A stretch of DNA of 64,000 nt, taken from assembly GCA_002104985.1 (NCBI GenBank), contig MCGO01000030.1:186001-250000 (forward strand), in the 5' to 3' direction. The stretch comes from Rhizoclosmatium globosum. Lineage: Eukaryota > Chytridiomycota > Chytridiomycetes > Chytridiales > Chytriomycetaceae. The notes under the pieces are model-generated. The model did not search any database. It saw only the letters and a list, made by a program, of their open reading frames with translations, and was not told where the DNA came from. The position numbers and the translations under genes are program-made. Below are positions 1-13,813 of this stretch, piece by piece; within the stretch, counting starts at the first letter, position 1; each line of letters begins with the position of its first letter.

Positions 1-2
1 TC

Positions 3-2985
3 CAAAAGCTGCGCCTCCTATGGGATGAATACATTGTCGCCCACGGACGAGCCACACAAGCTCTCGTACTTCTCGCATCCACAGTCACTGTCCTCGCATT
101 GTGGCTGTGGATCCAAGCAGGTCCCTTACCACCTCCATTCCACCCTGGCGATGTGTTTGACGACCGACCGCCACCGGGTGCACCGACTGATTGGTCCCAA
201 CTCCGATTACCTGCACATGTGGTTCCAATCCGCTACGGGATCGATATTTGGACGGATTTGGAGCTGTCTCGGTTCAACGGATCTGTCGTTGCAAAACTGA
301 ATCTCACACAGTCTTCGCATATTGTTGTCGTTCATTCTGTGGGGTTATATGTACCTCTTCAAAGCATTCGAATCAAGACGGAAGTGGAGAGGTTGGAGAG
401 CGTGGAAGTCACCCCGAATAACATTCGAATCGATGTTGAAAACGAGTACCTTGTCATTCAGTTTGATAGAGCTTTGAGACGCGGGATTTGGGATCTGGTT
501 GTCTCGTTTGAAGGCAATTTGACCAACTCGTTGGCAGGATTCTATCGTAGCTCGTATCAAACCGAAGCAGGGGAGTCAAGAGCTTTAGCGGTGACTCAAT
601 TCTGTCCGACAGACGCAAGAAGAGCGTTCCCGTGTTTGGATGAACCTGGAATGAAGGCTGTGTTTCAGTTGAATATGACTGTGGTAGATACGTTAAATGC
701 TTTCTCAAACACTCCAGTTGTGGAGCAAGTTGTGACTGAGGAAGGATTGAAGCATATCGCGTTTGAGGAGACGCCTAGAATGTCGACATATCTTGTTGCA
801 TTCATTGTGAGTGACTTTGAACGTGTCACTGGGAAGACAAATAGTGGAGTGGAAGTTGGGGTAATTGCAGCCCCTGATCGAATTAATCGAGCAAAAACAG
901 CGTTGAAGTATGGGATAAGTTGCTGGATTATTATGAGCGCGCTTATGGTCTAGAATATCCGCTTGGGAAAATCGATCTTGTGGCTGTCCCAGAATTATCG
1001 TTTGGGGCCATGGAGAACTGGGGACTCGTAATGTACAAAGAAGACACATTACTTGAGAATGACAAAGTTTCCATGGAGGAAAGTGATCAAGGCATAGCAT
1101 CCATAGTCGCCCACGAGGTTTGTATCGGAATGATTCATTTTGACGTCTCATGATACAATAGCTTGCTCATCAATGGTTTGGAAACCTGGTTACAATGAAA
1201 TGGTGGACAGACATCTGGCTGAACGAAGGCTTCGCGACATTCATGACTTCGAAAGCGCTTTCAGCTATTGAACCAACTTGGCGACATCAAGAACTCTTCT
1301 TTGCCTCCGAAACATCCAACGCGCTTACTATTGATGCCTCCGAATACACTCATCCAATCGTGAATAACATTACCCGACCGAGTGAAATTTATGAAGTTTT
1401 TGATGCTGTCAGTTATGATAAAGGCGCAAGTTTGATTCGAATGGTTGAGGGTTGGTTGGATGATGTTGCTGGCCCGGGATATTTCATGGAACAAATTCGT
1501 GGATATTTGGAGCACTTTAAGTACCAAAATGCGGATACCAAGCAGTTATGGGAGGCTCTCGGAAAAGAGAGCTTGAATATCACGGATGTTATGAAAAATT
1601 GGACGGAAAGAGCCTGGTTATCCCTTCTCTCTCTTTCGGGAGATTCAGTTGGAAGCGGGTTTACAGTTTTACAAGAGAGATTTTATGCTGATGGACGCGT
1701 TGGACCAAGTGGACAATTTTGGCAGATTCCTCTCAAAGTTTATACTTACACAAGGGCGGGTGTGCGAGTGGGAGGAGCGTGGATGCAAATGATGAAAGGA
1801 AATCAGACGATAAAGCTTGTAGATGAGGATCATGTTTTCCTCGTGAATCCTGGGCGAAGAGGATTTTATAGGGTAGCATATCCAGAGTGGGTTTGGTCGC
1901 TCTTTGCGGACTGGAGTGAAGCTGGATTACTGGCAAAGGTAGATGTTGCTGGGCTGATAAGGTGAAGTCATTCTTCAAAAGTAATTTATTGAAACTTTCG
2001 TACAGTGATTCATTTGCGTTGAGTTTTTCTGGAAATATCAAAGACCCAGCAATTCCATTGTCGTTTTTGGCGTCCTTGCCTTCTGAAACTGAACACGTTG
2101 TCTGGAAGTCAGCCCTGTCTGAGCTGAAGAAAGTAACGGCAATACTTTCCATTGATTCTTCGTATGGACTTTGGGAAGTCTATTTAAGAAGGTATGTTTT
2201 ATGACTTGCTCTTGATCTTTATTGAAATAATATTCAAGACTCCTGGATCCCATCGTTCAATCTCTCGGATGGATCGAAACTTCAGCAAATAAACGTGACC
2301 ACCATACTCGGGCTTTGTTGCGCTCTGAGTTACTAGAATTCGCACTTTCCATTGGTCACTCAGACACAGTGGCTACAGCACTACAATATCTCAAAGACAT
2401 TCGCGAGGCAACACAACAATTTCGACTCACCTCACAGGATTGGTGTACAATGCTGGAATCTTGTTTGGTGACGAATCCGACTTTGAATTCATCATGAACT
2501 TGTACGAGAAAGCAGTTCTTGCATCTGAAAAGAAACTGTTACAATCTGCCCTTGTTCTTGCGACACGAAGTCATCAAGTTGCAGCATTATTGGAGTATGC
2601 TCTCGCGCCGAATCATCCACGAGAGGATATGATCGATTGGTTAATAGGATTGGCAAGTGGAAGTCACCATATGACTGTTTGGACGTTTATGAAGGAGCGC
2701 TGGTCAGACATTGTTGAGATTTGGAGGCGTGGAGCTGGTACTGAAGAAACTGTGAATTGGAGTAAGGTTAATAACTTCATTGGGACTCTTATTAGTTCAT
2801 TTGTGGAGAGTTCGGCAATCGATGAAGCCCAACAATTGTTTTTGAAAGCTGGTGGGGGTGAGGGTTGGTTTGTTCCACCTGGTGCAGATGGTGCTGTCCG
2901 AAGGGGATTGGAACGTGCGAGAATCAATGTCAAGTGGGTGAAATTGAATGGAAAACTGATCAAAGATTGGTTGAAATCACATTAA
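3..2985 (+). CDS. M1-family zinc aminopeptidase, membrane-anchored, 5' partial, two frame breaks
   Basis: Zinc metallopeptidase that removes N-terminal residues from peptides. The frame is open from base 3, so the start codon lies upstream; the first visible residues include a hydrophobic stretch (ALVLLASTVTVLALWLW) typical of a type II membrane anchor. Family motifs are present: GAMENWGL, the zinc motif HELAH followed by QWFGN, and WLNEGFATF, then the ERAP1-like C-terminal helical domain. Introns 1118-1161, 1962-2005 and 2192-2238; the first splits the zinc motif directly after HE. About 949 residues are visible. Two one-base losses break the frame: in the G-run at 912-914 (between YG and DKLLDYYE) and at the T at 2440 (before LVYNAG). 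Both sit in well-conserved sequence, so I read them as sequence errors, although pseudogenisation is not excluded. Confidence 0.9.
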
Positions 2986-3533
2986 ATTGTTGTTGGAAGA
3001 GTTTCTCATTTGAGTGCGAAAGTCCACTGAACTCTTATTCTTTCCAACAAGTCTTCGCTTGACACTGTTTTATAACAGTCTCAGTGATGAGCCATGAAAT
3101 TCAACCCAGGATTCATGTTTAGTGTGGAACTTCACAGACTTGGCCAGTTCCAAATCCTGGCGACTTCTGTCAAAAGACGCCTTTTGCCAGAAATAATTCT
3201 TTTTGCTGAGTTTCAATAAATTGATTGTATTATTCGAATATATGTAGCTCCTTATTTACGATATGCTGACTTTGCCAACTTTTTGTGTTGTGGTGGCTTT
3301 TCTGTTGCACCAAATCAGATTACGCCACCAAAGTGCAGTCTGCTGTTTCGAGCCCAATATATCCAATAATTATTGTATTGAAGACGAGAATTAAGCACAG
3401 AAGTTTTTAATTAGTGTCAGTCCGAGTGATCGCAGTATGATCGTGGTTTCAATTGCTTTGCACGAGGGGCTCGAATTTTTTGAGGCCCAACCCCAATTCA
3501 ACCAGCTTCCTTCGTGCACTAGTTTTCGATTCG
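2986..3533. other. intergenic spacer
   Basis: Holds the 3' end of the aminopeptidase transcript and presumably the Argonaute promoter. AT-rich with no convincing coding frame. A short stretch near 3143-3165 faintly resembles a tRNA T-arm but has no partner acceptor stem. Confidence 0.5.
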
Positions 3534-6500
3534 ATGCTCAGTGCCAGCGACCCGTCCGAATGGGGCACGTTACGACCCGCACGTCCGAAAGAGATGGAGA
3601 AGGAGAAGGAGAAGGAGAATGGAGGGACAAGCTCAAGTGAATTGGGTGATGCTTCTGCGAGAACCCGTGCAAACTCAACGAGCAGCGGACCCTCTTTCAC
3701 CACGGGAAACACGGAAACACGGGAAACAGCGGAGGAAACAGCGGCGGAATCGGTGGGCTCAATCCGAATGCGCAGGAATGGACGCCGACGCTCAACTTTG
3801 CCGACATCAACTTGAATCAGCTCAGCGACGGTTCGGCCTCCCTTCCCGCCTATTAATAAGGGCTTTATTAATAGCGTACTCGTAATAGACTTGTTTGCTC
3901 GGAGGCCGCCTCGCCCGCACCCACGTCAAAGTACTACATCTCTGCTGGACGGCCTCGCGTCGCTTTCTATCAGCAACAAAACTACTGCCGCAAACTCTGC
4001 ACACTCTTCACCTTTACCGCATCACTTGGCAGTCTCCATTCCCCTGCTCAAGTCCTTCTCTCCTTCTTGCTCCCGCCCTCTAAAACCGGGGCTTGGCTCC
4101 CTCGGAAACCCTATCCATGTCCTGACAAACTTTTACGCCGTCGACATTCCCCATGACTTGGTCGTATTTATGTATGATGTACGCATTGTTCCGGAGACGG
4201 TCACGAAAGTGAATAGACGCGTGATGGATGCTTTCAGAGATTTGTTGAATCGGATGGATCTTCATGGCTGGGAGTGGCGTGCAGTCTATGATGGAGCCAA
4301 AAACTGTAAGTATTTATATGGCATTGATGAGAAAGAGAGATCCGAGGAGTAAAGTGGAAATCAGGAACTGGAAATTATACAACCCCCATTTTTCATATGA
4401 CTAACGGGCAACGTGTTAGTATACTCGCCAAATCGGCTACCTTTCACAAATGATGAGATTCAATATCCTGTAGATTTGATTGACGATGATATCGGAAGGA
4501 GAAGGTAAAGAATATCATTCAACTCCAAAGTTTTTTGTTACCAATTCTCCTCCCAGAATCCAAAAGTTTATTGTGCGGATCCGGAAAACATCTGAAATTC
4601 AAATGGACAAACTAAACCTCTATAATTCGGGAAAATTGATTGACTCCGGCGAAAGTGTGCCAAAGGATGCCATTCATGTGCTCGAAGTGTTGCTGCGTCA
4701 ACGTCCTGGCGCTATATTTACTACAATAGGTCGCGGAGGTGGCTCTTTCTATAGCGAAGTTCATAACACTCCAATTGCGAATGCTTTGACTGTGCATCAG
4801 GGATGGTATCAGAGCATCAAACCTACCTTTTCTCAGATTAAACTTAATCTGGACGTTTCAGCCACATCATTTTATGTCTCTGGTTTGTGCAATATCCAGT
4901 ATTCATATTGAGTGGGCTTAACAGAATTTGCAGGGCCCTTGTTGGACACTGTTGCCAAATACTTCAACAAACCCCATATTGAACTGACGCGGGCTCATTT
5001 AAGTGACCCTCATGAACGCAAAAGACTCGAACGGTTTCTTCGCGACGTGACCATCGAAATTTCATATCGCCACACTGGTCGAAAACGATACAAAATCAAA
5101 GGACTATTTGACAAGCCATGTGCACAGACTTTGATTGTAACAGGAACCGGTGAAGGCCGTATCAAGCAAATCGTGCCAATCGCTGCTTACTTTCAAGAAA
5201 TGTATGGAATCGTGTTGCAATTCCCTTGGCTTCCATGTGTCGTCTGCGGAAGTAAGAGCGATGTGGTACTTCCCATGGAAGTTTGTTTCGTCAGACGGAA
5301 TCAAAGACATATCGGGAAGTTGAATGATCAGCAACTTGCTGATATTGTCAAATTGACTGCTGTTCTTCCGGAGTATCGCAAAGAACGAGTTGCGGATGGA
5401 ATGAGGTGAGCACAAACAGACTTCTTTCCGTATTATATTGAAAGTATCGTGGGGACTAGGCAGCTTCATGGAACCGGCACACCAGGTGGTGACCCTGTCC
5501 TGGCATCTTGGGGAGTTCAAATTCAACCAAACATGTCTATAATTGAAGGTCGTATCCTTCAGCCTCCACCACTCATCTTTGGTCCATCCAACAACCCTGC
5601 GACCAACTGGCAACAGGTCATCACACCTACAGACGGGACATGGCGTATAGGTCGAAACCTTCGATTCGCACAACCTGCCATTCTTAACACCTGGGCTGTA
5701 GCGGTTTTTGGTGATCCACACCATTTCCCTCTCCACACAGTCAGTATATTCATCAAACACATTTTGAACGCGTGCGTCGGTCTGGGTATGGAAGTTAGTG
5801 AACGGAACTTGGGCGACGTTGTCGTATACGCTCCTGTTCCGCCTGGTGGTGGACGAATGGGATCAGATACAATTGAAGCAACGCTTCGACTTGCGAATGA
5901 ACGTGCGTTGCGGGTTTCAGGTGTGGGAGGCGGTGGGTTTGTCGCAAGGACGGGGGGTTATGGTGGTGATATGTGGGAGTTTGATGAGTTGTTGGGAGGT
6001 GGTGGTGGAACTCCTTCAGTTTCTAGTAGTTTTTCTGCAAATGGATTTAGTGGTAGTTTCCCCGCGGGCACTAGTAATCCTGGGTTTGGTGGGATGATTG
6101 GTTACGCTGGACCACCTGTGCCTGGCGGCCTTGCAGGAAGTGTGGGTGTGGGTAGCGGTGGGACTGGTGGCGTAGCACAGCTTGTGATTTGTATTTTGGC
6201 GCAAAAGAATACGGTGAGTTCATAGACTAAGCATCAGGATATTTATTTAGCTGAGTTTTGAATTATAGGTATATGAACAAGTGAAGAAAATTGCTGAGAC
6301 AGACATTGGACTGATGACCCAGTGTGTCATTGGAAAGCACGTTCACACAACGAAACCCTCATACTCGCAAAACTTGGCTCTCAAAATCAATGCGAAGCTA
6401 GGAGGCGTCAACTCCTATGTCGATCCCGTCAATGAGTTGGGTGGATTGGGAATGTCGAATGTTCCTACTATTATTATGGGTGCTGATGTGACGCATCCAC

Positions 6501-7723
6501 AATATAGTAGTTCGGACCCAAGCTCGATTGCTGCTGTGGTTGGGACTGTGGACCAAAGGTTCGCGTTTTTATTTGGAGATATGCATGTTTCTAACATGGG
6601 AACCAGATATTGCGAATATCGCTCTTCCGTCCGTATTCAAAATACTCGCCGTGAAATCATTGCGGATTTAGAGGGCATGACGCGTGACTTATTTGAACAG
6701 TTTCGCATTCGAAATGGATGTTACCCAATGAGGATTTTGTTTTACCGTGATGGCGTTAGTGAAGCTCAACTCAGTGATGTGTTGAGTGAGGAAGTTTCTG
6801 CTGTTCGTCGTGCTTGTGTTTCGTTGGGAATAGGCGACGCAAAGCTCACATTCACGGTTGTGAATAAGCGGCATCACGCACGATTCTTCCCTGTTCGAAT
6901 GGAAGCTGGAGAGTCGGATATGAAAGGAAATATTTTGGCTGGGACTGTGATTGATAGTGGTGAGTCATTTTAGACTTAATTCATTGGGTTCTGATATGTT
7001 ACTTTTGAAAGGTGTCACGCATCCATTCGAATTTGACTTTTACTTGACTTCGCATCCTGGCATGCAAGGAACAAGCAAAGCAGCTCATTACCACGTTTTG
7101 TATGACAACAATGAGTTTGGAGCGGACACGTTGCAAGAAATCACGTATAGATTGTGTTATAATTTTGCTAGAAGGTTGGTTGCTTGAAACAACGTTCACT
7201 ATGAAATGTTAACAATATCTGGTACAGCACTAGAGCTGTCAGTATCGTACCTCCCGCCTATTATGCTCATCTTGTGGCGGCACGAGCACGTTGCTATGCA
7301 TCTGCACAAAGTTCGCCTCATGGCTGGCATCACAACAACTTTGCTTCGTCGAGTCCAGCTATGGAGCCATTCGTGATTCCAGGATGGGGTAATGTCGGCG
7401 GACAGCCAGGATCGTTGGCGAGAAGCTACTCAAACTCCAGTTTTCCGGGTGCATCTTCGCCCAGCTTGGATCATATGTTTCCAATGGTTCCCCCAAGCCC
7501 AGCGCTGTCCAACTCTGGAATGTATGGTGGACCACATGTTGGAAAATACGGAACAAGTGTTAGCTCTGCGTCGAGCTATATGACAAACTTTGGTATGTTA
7601 CCCAACAAGTTTATTAATATGATGTTAACTTTCGGACTAGGCTCGTCGAGACACAATTCCAATCGTGTCCGAGAATTGCCACAAGTTTCGCCCCAACTTC
7701 AAGGGACAATGTTCTTTACCTGA
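3534..7723 (+). CDS. AGO: Argonaute, PAZ-PIWI, slicer residues present
   Basis: Small-RNA-guided effector of RNA silencing. Order: disordered N-terminus with EKEK and GN repeats, N domain ([20 protein letters not shown]), linker ([11 protein letters not shown]), PAZ (LPMEVCFV then [10 protein letters not shown]), MID, PIWI. Catalytic positions are all visible: D in MGADVTHP, E in [10 protein letters not shown] in FYRDGVSE, H in AHYHVLYD; the protein ends in MFFT as family members do. Inferred introns: 3831-3888 (weak GTTCGG donor), 4306-4419, 4505-4556, 4883-4924, 5406-5444, 6214-6268, 6960-7011, 7175-7227 and 7593-7640. About 1225 residues, longer than usual because of a Gly/Ser-rich insertion in MID (about 5915-6175). 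One G is missing at 3713-3714 inside the GNTGNT repeat. The start codon and first exon are the least certain parts. Confidence 0.92.
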
Positions 7724-7954
7724 ATGAGATCAGAAAGTATGTTTTTGTAAATGGTGATTGATAAGTATATCTGGACTGTAATATTTATATGCTGGGGGTT
7801 GTGTATTTGGGATCGGAGTATATATTTTAGGGTTGATTCAGTATTCTTGACCTTTGTATCATTATTATTTCCTCTCTTCTTCTAGTAACTATCTTCCGAA
7901 ACGGTGGTGTAAAATAAAATATCGTAACTTTTATTCCTTTGTTTTGTCAACGAA

Positions 7955-10900
7955 ATGGGAGGAGCTGCATCCACTGAAGCAAAACAGGCTGTAAAAGCAG
8001 TTAACAATGCCGAGCTTCATCCTGATGTGCTCAAGACGGCCAGAACTAAAAAACATGTGAAATCTACATCAGAAAACAAGTTTGTAGTAGCAGATCGAAG
8101 TTCTCTGGCCATGTTTGGATTGAAAGAGTTTGACGTGGATCAATTGAAATTGGATATTCTATCATCTCTTACGGGCGTATCAACAGTCGATGAAACAGGA
8201 AAAAACTATCCTGATGGGTTATTAGAGCAGGTGAGAAGTGCGAAGGGGAGACATTCGCGATTCCATTGTTGACAACTCAAGATTCCAGATTACACAATGC
8301 AAACTACTTGCAGCCACCTGTTCCGGTCGAGACGACGTAATTTCGAAGATCGTTGACTTTCATAACTACTCATGGTGCTAAAAGCGAGGGCGGTGTCGAG
8401 ACCATGTTGTTGACGGGGCCTGGTGGGTCAGGGGTTTCAAGCACAATAGCAAAGGCGATCGTGTCAGCAGGTCAACGACTCGATGGATCAAATACAACAC
8501 TAGTTTATCGACAAATCAATTCCAAGACATCGACAGCACTTCTTCTGGTCGCGTCTATTTGTGTTCAGCTTGGGTTACCAATTCCAATGTGTCAGACAGA
8601 AATCAGGAGCTCATTGGACAGTATTATATCATGTGGGACTGACGATGCACCGTTAGTGGCTGTGATTGATGGCTTGAATCATATGCAGGATGATTCTACA
8701 GACGCTGGATTGGAATGGATTGTTTGGTCGCTACAGCACAACTCAAATCCGTTTGCGAGGTTCTTGTTATCAACATCGCCATATCCAAGTTCTTCTGTAG
8801 AGCTTGCGATATGTCGTTCTTTGCTTTCATGCCCGATCGTTGCATTGCCGTCACTGTCTGTTCAAGAGGCAAGAGCCCTTTTGGAACGAGAATGTGCCAG
8901 TCCTCTCGATACAGATACAGTCGCAAAATTCGAAACTTCTTTTGATCTTGCTGTCGGGGAAGATGGAATCTCTCCCTGTTACGTGAAACTCTTGGCTACA
9001 GGTATTTTGAAACCCTTCCTGTCGAAAAAAGAAGGGTATGAAGTGCTTCCCAATCCCATCCCAGCTACACCTCAAGAAGCATTTGAAAAGTTGCTTATTC
9101 TTTTGGAGCACCACTTTCCTCAAGAGGGTCAAGAAGAAAAGAAGCACACGAATCCACCTATCAACACGCGACCAATCAAAATCGAGTTAGATGCAAGAAA
9201 ACTCTTAACTATTCAAGTTTTGTCAGTTATATCGTTGGCGCGCTTTGAAGACGGACTTTCATGTGCCGAAATTCAACAATTGATTCCTCCCTCGCCACAT
9301 CTACTACCTCCATCGAAACCCGCATTACCATCCGTTGAAAGCCTTTTAAATGAACTCATGAAAGAATTTCCGGATTTGCAGATGCATCTAGGTCCAGACA
9401 GCAAAGGGAGATGGTCTTGGAAACATAGTGTGGCTCGTTCGGTTGCTGAATACAGATACCATGCACTTTCTAAACCCAACGACTCAATTGGCGAAAATAT
9501 GCCAGATGAACCAACGCGATTTATTGCTTCGGCTTATTCAGACTATGTCGCAGCCCAACGACGAGCTAATACCAAAAATGTGCACAGACAGCAAATACAT
9601 CAAGGATCAAATGCGACTACTTTGCATCGCCCAGAAAAAGAATGAATTATTGACGCATATGCTGGACATTCGTGTTATTGTTGCAATGAGCAAGGCATGG
9701 GGTGGTATTAGCGGAGTCTTGACTAGAATGATGACATACAGAAGGCATGCTTTAGTTGAACGTGGTATATTCTTGAGACGTGATCGAATGGATGAATTTG
9801 ATGCAATCATTTTGATTCTCGAGCGTTATCGTCGGGTAATTGATATCGGCATACAAGAACGAAAGTTAGAGATTGTGTTCAAGCAAATACTGAAAGATGG
9901 CGTCTTGGATTGTCCTGCTGCTTCTGGAGTACTGGAAGGGTTCCTGGCGAAACTGAGAAAGAAGGATGATAATCCTCGCGAAACTGTTACTGACACTGGA
10001 CGGTCAAAGTCTGCAGCGACTACAGCAACTCAGAGAGTGTCTTTTTCGTTGGAAGACAAAAATTGGGTATTTTCTTCATGTAGGGATATGTTGGTGGATG
10101 CTATTGGTCGTGAACCCAGAATTCTTGTGAATAGCTCGCCAAAGCCGGAAAATCAAGTTACAGGATTTTTGACGTCGGAGATGGTCGGTTCGTTGTTGCT
10201 CAAATCGGGCCTAACCAGATTCGTGCGTTCGAAGTTGCACCGTTTAAGGGTATGTGACATAGTGGAGACGATCCTTTGATAACTTTCTGATAGAAATTTG
10301 GACTGTCGTTTCCCCATACACAATCACCGCTACGGCGATGTCGCCAACTGGCAAAGCATTTGCATTCGCTGCTGGTGACGAAATCAGCATATTCAAGACC
10401 TCAAACGGTGTAAAGCAAGTTTCTATTTCAAGCATTTTTGTCGAGGCCAAACAACCCGAAGCAGTTGATGAAGCTGACTTGACTCCAGAACAAATTGATC
10501 CACCTCTCGATCTCATTGTAGCGCATATGCAGTTCTCAAATGACATCACTCTTTTGATTTCCTCTCAAATAGGGCACTTGATAACCTGGAAAATCAACCA
10601 TAATTGGGCGAGCGGACAGAGTTACAAAGGAAATGACGTTGAAATGAATTTCAACGTACAGAAAACAGTGGATTTCGCTGTTTCACGTGACGAAAGTACC
10701 TGTGTGTGGTGGGAAACTGGGTCAAGCTCAACAGACCTTGGTCCTGAGCATTCCCATTCATCAGCAAAATTATCGATTTTCGATTTGAGTTTAGATACGC
10801 CGTCGCATGCTCTTATTCATCGACTGCGTCTTGATATACCAACAATGACAGCTCCGCTCCAATTTAATACGAAGGGCGACCAAATTATCGTTGTTGAATG

Positions 10901-12391
10901 CGATTCACTGTATTGCATCAACGCGAAATCGGGAGATTTAGAGTGGTCTATAACAACGTCAAATGCAGGCCTTACGGGAGACTGGGCAAATGTTTGCTTC
11001 TTCAAAGACTTTGAAAACAACGAAGCTTTGGTGGCTGTTACTGTGGACGGTTGGGCTGTCGACGTAACTGACGGATACATTCGATGGAGAGTGTTTATTG
11101 GCTTAACAGAAGGAGATACTGTTGAACAAGCAGCGGCGATGAATGGACACCTTCCAAGCCAGAAATATTCTTATGGTAGGAATCAGTTTCTGTGGGTCAC
11201 CACATCGCGTATCGAACGAAAAAGGGAGGCTTGTTCGTGATTGGACTTCAACAGCTTGGATCAGGACTGAAGTACGCACTTATCTCACCTGCTGGAAGTA
11301 AAGCAAACTTCTTCGATTCTAAACCTGGAGCAAACACAAAAAATGCGTCTCAAGAGCCTGCTGACCCGGAAGTAACGCCGGTTATATCCAAGATAGTCAG
11401 TACATCCTGTGACCCAGTATCAGGGGAGACTATTGCCGTTGATGCACTGTCTGTACTACACATCCCCACATCCCAACAAGTAAAAATTGCAACCACTGAC
11501 GATGCAGTCATTTATGGAGCAATAGTAAATTCAGGAATCGTCGTTGTCACCAGAAAGAATGTACTCTCCTTTGCTTCATTTGCAGAAGGAGCTCACAAGT
11601 TTGGAGAATCAGCACTTTCTGGTACACCAAAGACATATGCTCACACAACAAAAATATTAAATTGCGCGGTTCTTTCTGTCTCCAAGTCACAGGCGCTGAC
11701 CACAATGTTATTCATTCTGGACTCTAGCAACAACATTGTCTCCCTCTCGATTTTACCAAACGGAACACCCACTATTTCTAGCTCTCTTCAATTAGAACCA
11801 GCAGTCAGTCCGACACCGCAAGATCCAATAGCTACTATAGTTCCCAGATGCGATGGTGAGGCTATTACTTTGGTTTCTCGAGGTGGCAGAATCAGTATCG
11901 TTACTGTTGCTCCTGGGACACCTTCCAGGACTATTAGCGCCAATGTTTTCATTGATTCAGGGTCTGGCTTGGGAATTCCAGGAATTAAGAATCCCTTGGT
12001 TTTATCAGCAGCGTTGTCTAAAGACTCAGGATTCTTGGCCGTGGGTGATTCAAATGGGGGTTTAAGGTTCGTAAACATGGCTGAATTAGAGAGTGGAATA
12101 TCAGGACTTCGCGTCCAAGCAGCTTTCAGATCAGGCGTTGTTGGTCTAAAGTGGCTCACAAATTCTGAAATTGTTGGACTTGGAGAAGATGGCACCGTTG
12201 CAGTTTGGAAAGTGGATCCGACTCTGAAAAAGGTGGTGTTGAAGGGATTATTAGACTGCGGTAATAGCACACCGACTTGTTTGGATGTTATTGAGGCATC
12301 CTTCAACGAGGACGATGAATGCGATTCCTACCGCGTCTGCATTGGCAGTTCAGACGGACGCATAAATGAATACATTCTTTCACAAGAATAA
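7955..12391 (+). CDS. NACHT/STAND-like ATPase with WD-type beta-propeller, predicted N-myristoylated
   Basis: Large signal-transduction NTPase, about 1444 residues, resembling animal NWD/TEP1-type proteins in layout. It begins MGGAAST, a good N-myristoylation signal (Gly2, Ser6), implying membrane attachment. The P-loop region reads LLTGPGGSGVSS, with Val where Walker A has Lys; Walker B is LVAVIDGLNHM. A helical region follows, then WD-like blades such as FAFAAGDEISIF, LITWKI, VAVWKV and a final SSDGRINEYIL. Introns 8231-8288 and 10250-10293. Four one-base frame breaks at 8358-8360 (extra T), 9554-9556 (extra C), 10147-10148 (missing G) and 11187-11189 (missing T) must be allowed for to read it through. 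It lies 231 bp downstream of Argonaute on the same strand. Function unknown; a self/non-self or scaffold role is only a guess. Confidence 0.75.
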
Positions 12392-12857
12392 AGGTATTAT
12401 TTTCAGTATGGAATCCATGAGAACTTCTTTTTCCTTTTGAATAATTCCACAAAAAGTTGTGTGAGTGTCTCAACCCCCTTTGACCAGACTGGCGGCGACA
12501 GTGACCAGCGATAACCTCGAATCATCGGGACTTTGCGGACTCAGCTTAAACAGGCTTAGGCGTTGTCCTAGAAGGAGACACGCGGTGTGAAGGGCGTCCA
12601 TCATCGAATGTTCTTAATTTAGACAAGGGGCTCAGTGGGACGGGCTGTGGACGAGCGACCCAAAGAAGAGGTTTCTACTCGATCCAATTTGATTGGCTGG
12701 AAGGTTATTTGCGCTGGCTGGAACCAGTTGATGATGTGCGACATTGGATTGGGGGCTGTGGGATCTCCTTGCATAATAGCACAGGCTCCCCGTAAAGATA
12801 CTGATACCTTCCCCTAGATCGTTTGCTTTTGTCTCGCTGGACGCCAAATTCGAATAG
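12392..12857. other. intergenic spacer upstream of CDC42
   Basis: 3' end of the STAND gene and the presumed CDC42 promoter and leader. No open frame with a recognisable product. One CCAAT-like motif (gatccaatttgattgg) near 12680 could be regulatory; nothing else stands out. Confidence 0.4.
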
Positions 12858-13564
<707 letters not shown>

Positions 13565-13698
13565 AATGTTTTTTAGGGTAGTAGAGGGAATGGGTTGTGT
13601 CTGAGCCAAATTCTGTGCCTTTCCATTCTGTTTGGGTGTTGATTCTTTTGTGCAGTTTCTTTTTGTTTGTGTTTTAGTCCTAATACGACGTTATAAAA

Positions 13699-13704
13699 AA
13701 TAAA
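13699..13704 (+). terminator. polyadenylation signal of CDC42
   Basis: AATAAA about 135 bp past the CDC42 stop, in an AT-rich 3' region that converges with the FKBP gene on the other strand. Confidence 0.5.
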
Positions 13705-13813
13705 ACTGTTCATTCAGGAACTTGGTGTGTTGATTCATTGGCACAAGCCTCCAACGTCAGAAATAGTACAACAAACCCACTCTATTCCAAACACCATATA
13801 ATTTATTCATCAA

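Noticed and set aside
1118..2238. Programmed frameshifting in the aminopeptidase
   Set aside because: No slippery heptamer or downstream structure seen at 912 or 2440, and equal breaks occur in many unrelated genes here, so consensus error is likelier.
3115..3190. Possible tRNA T-arm (ccagttccaaatcctgg)
   Set aside because: Loop is eight bases, and no D-arm, anticodon arm or acceptor stem can be folded around it.
9550..9591. 41-nt intron (GTCGCA..CACAG) to explain the frame change in the STAND gene
   Set aside because: Removing it leads to the wrong reading frame; deleting one C at 9554-9556 gives the correct one.
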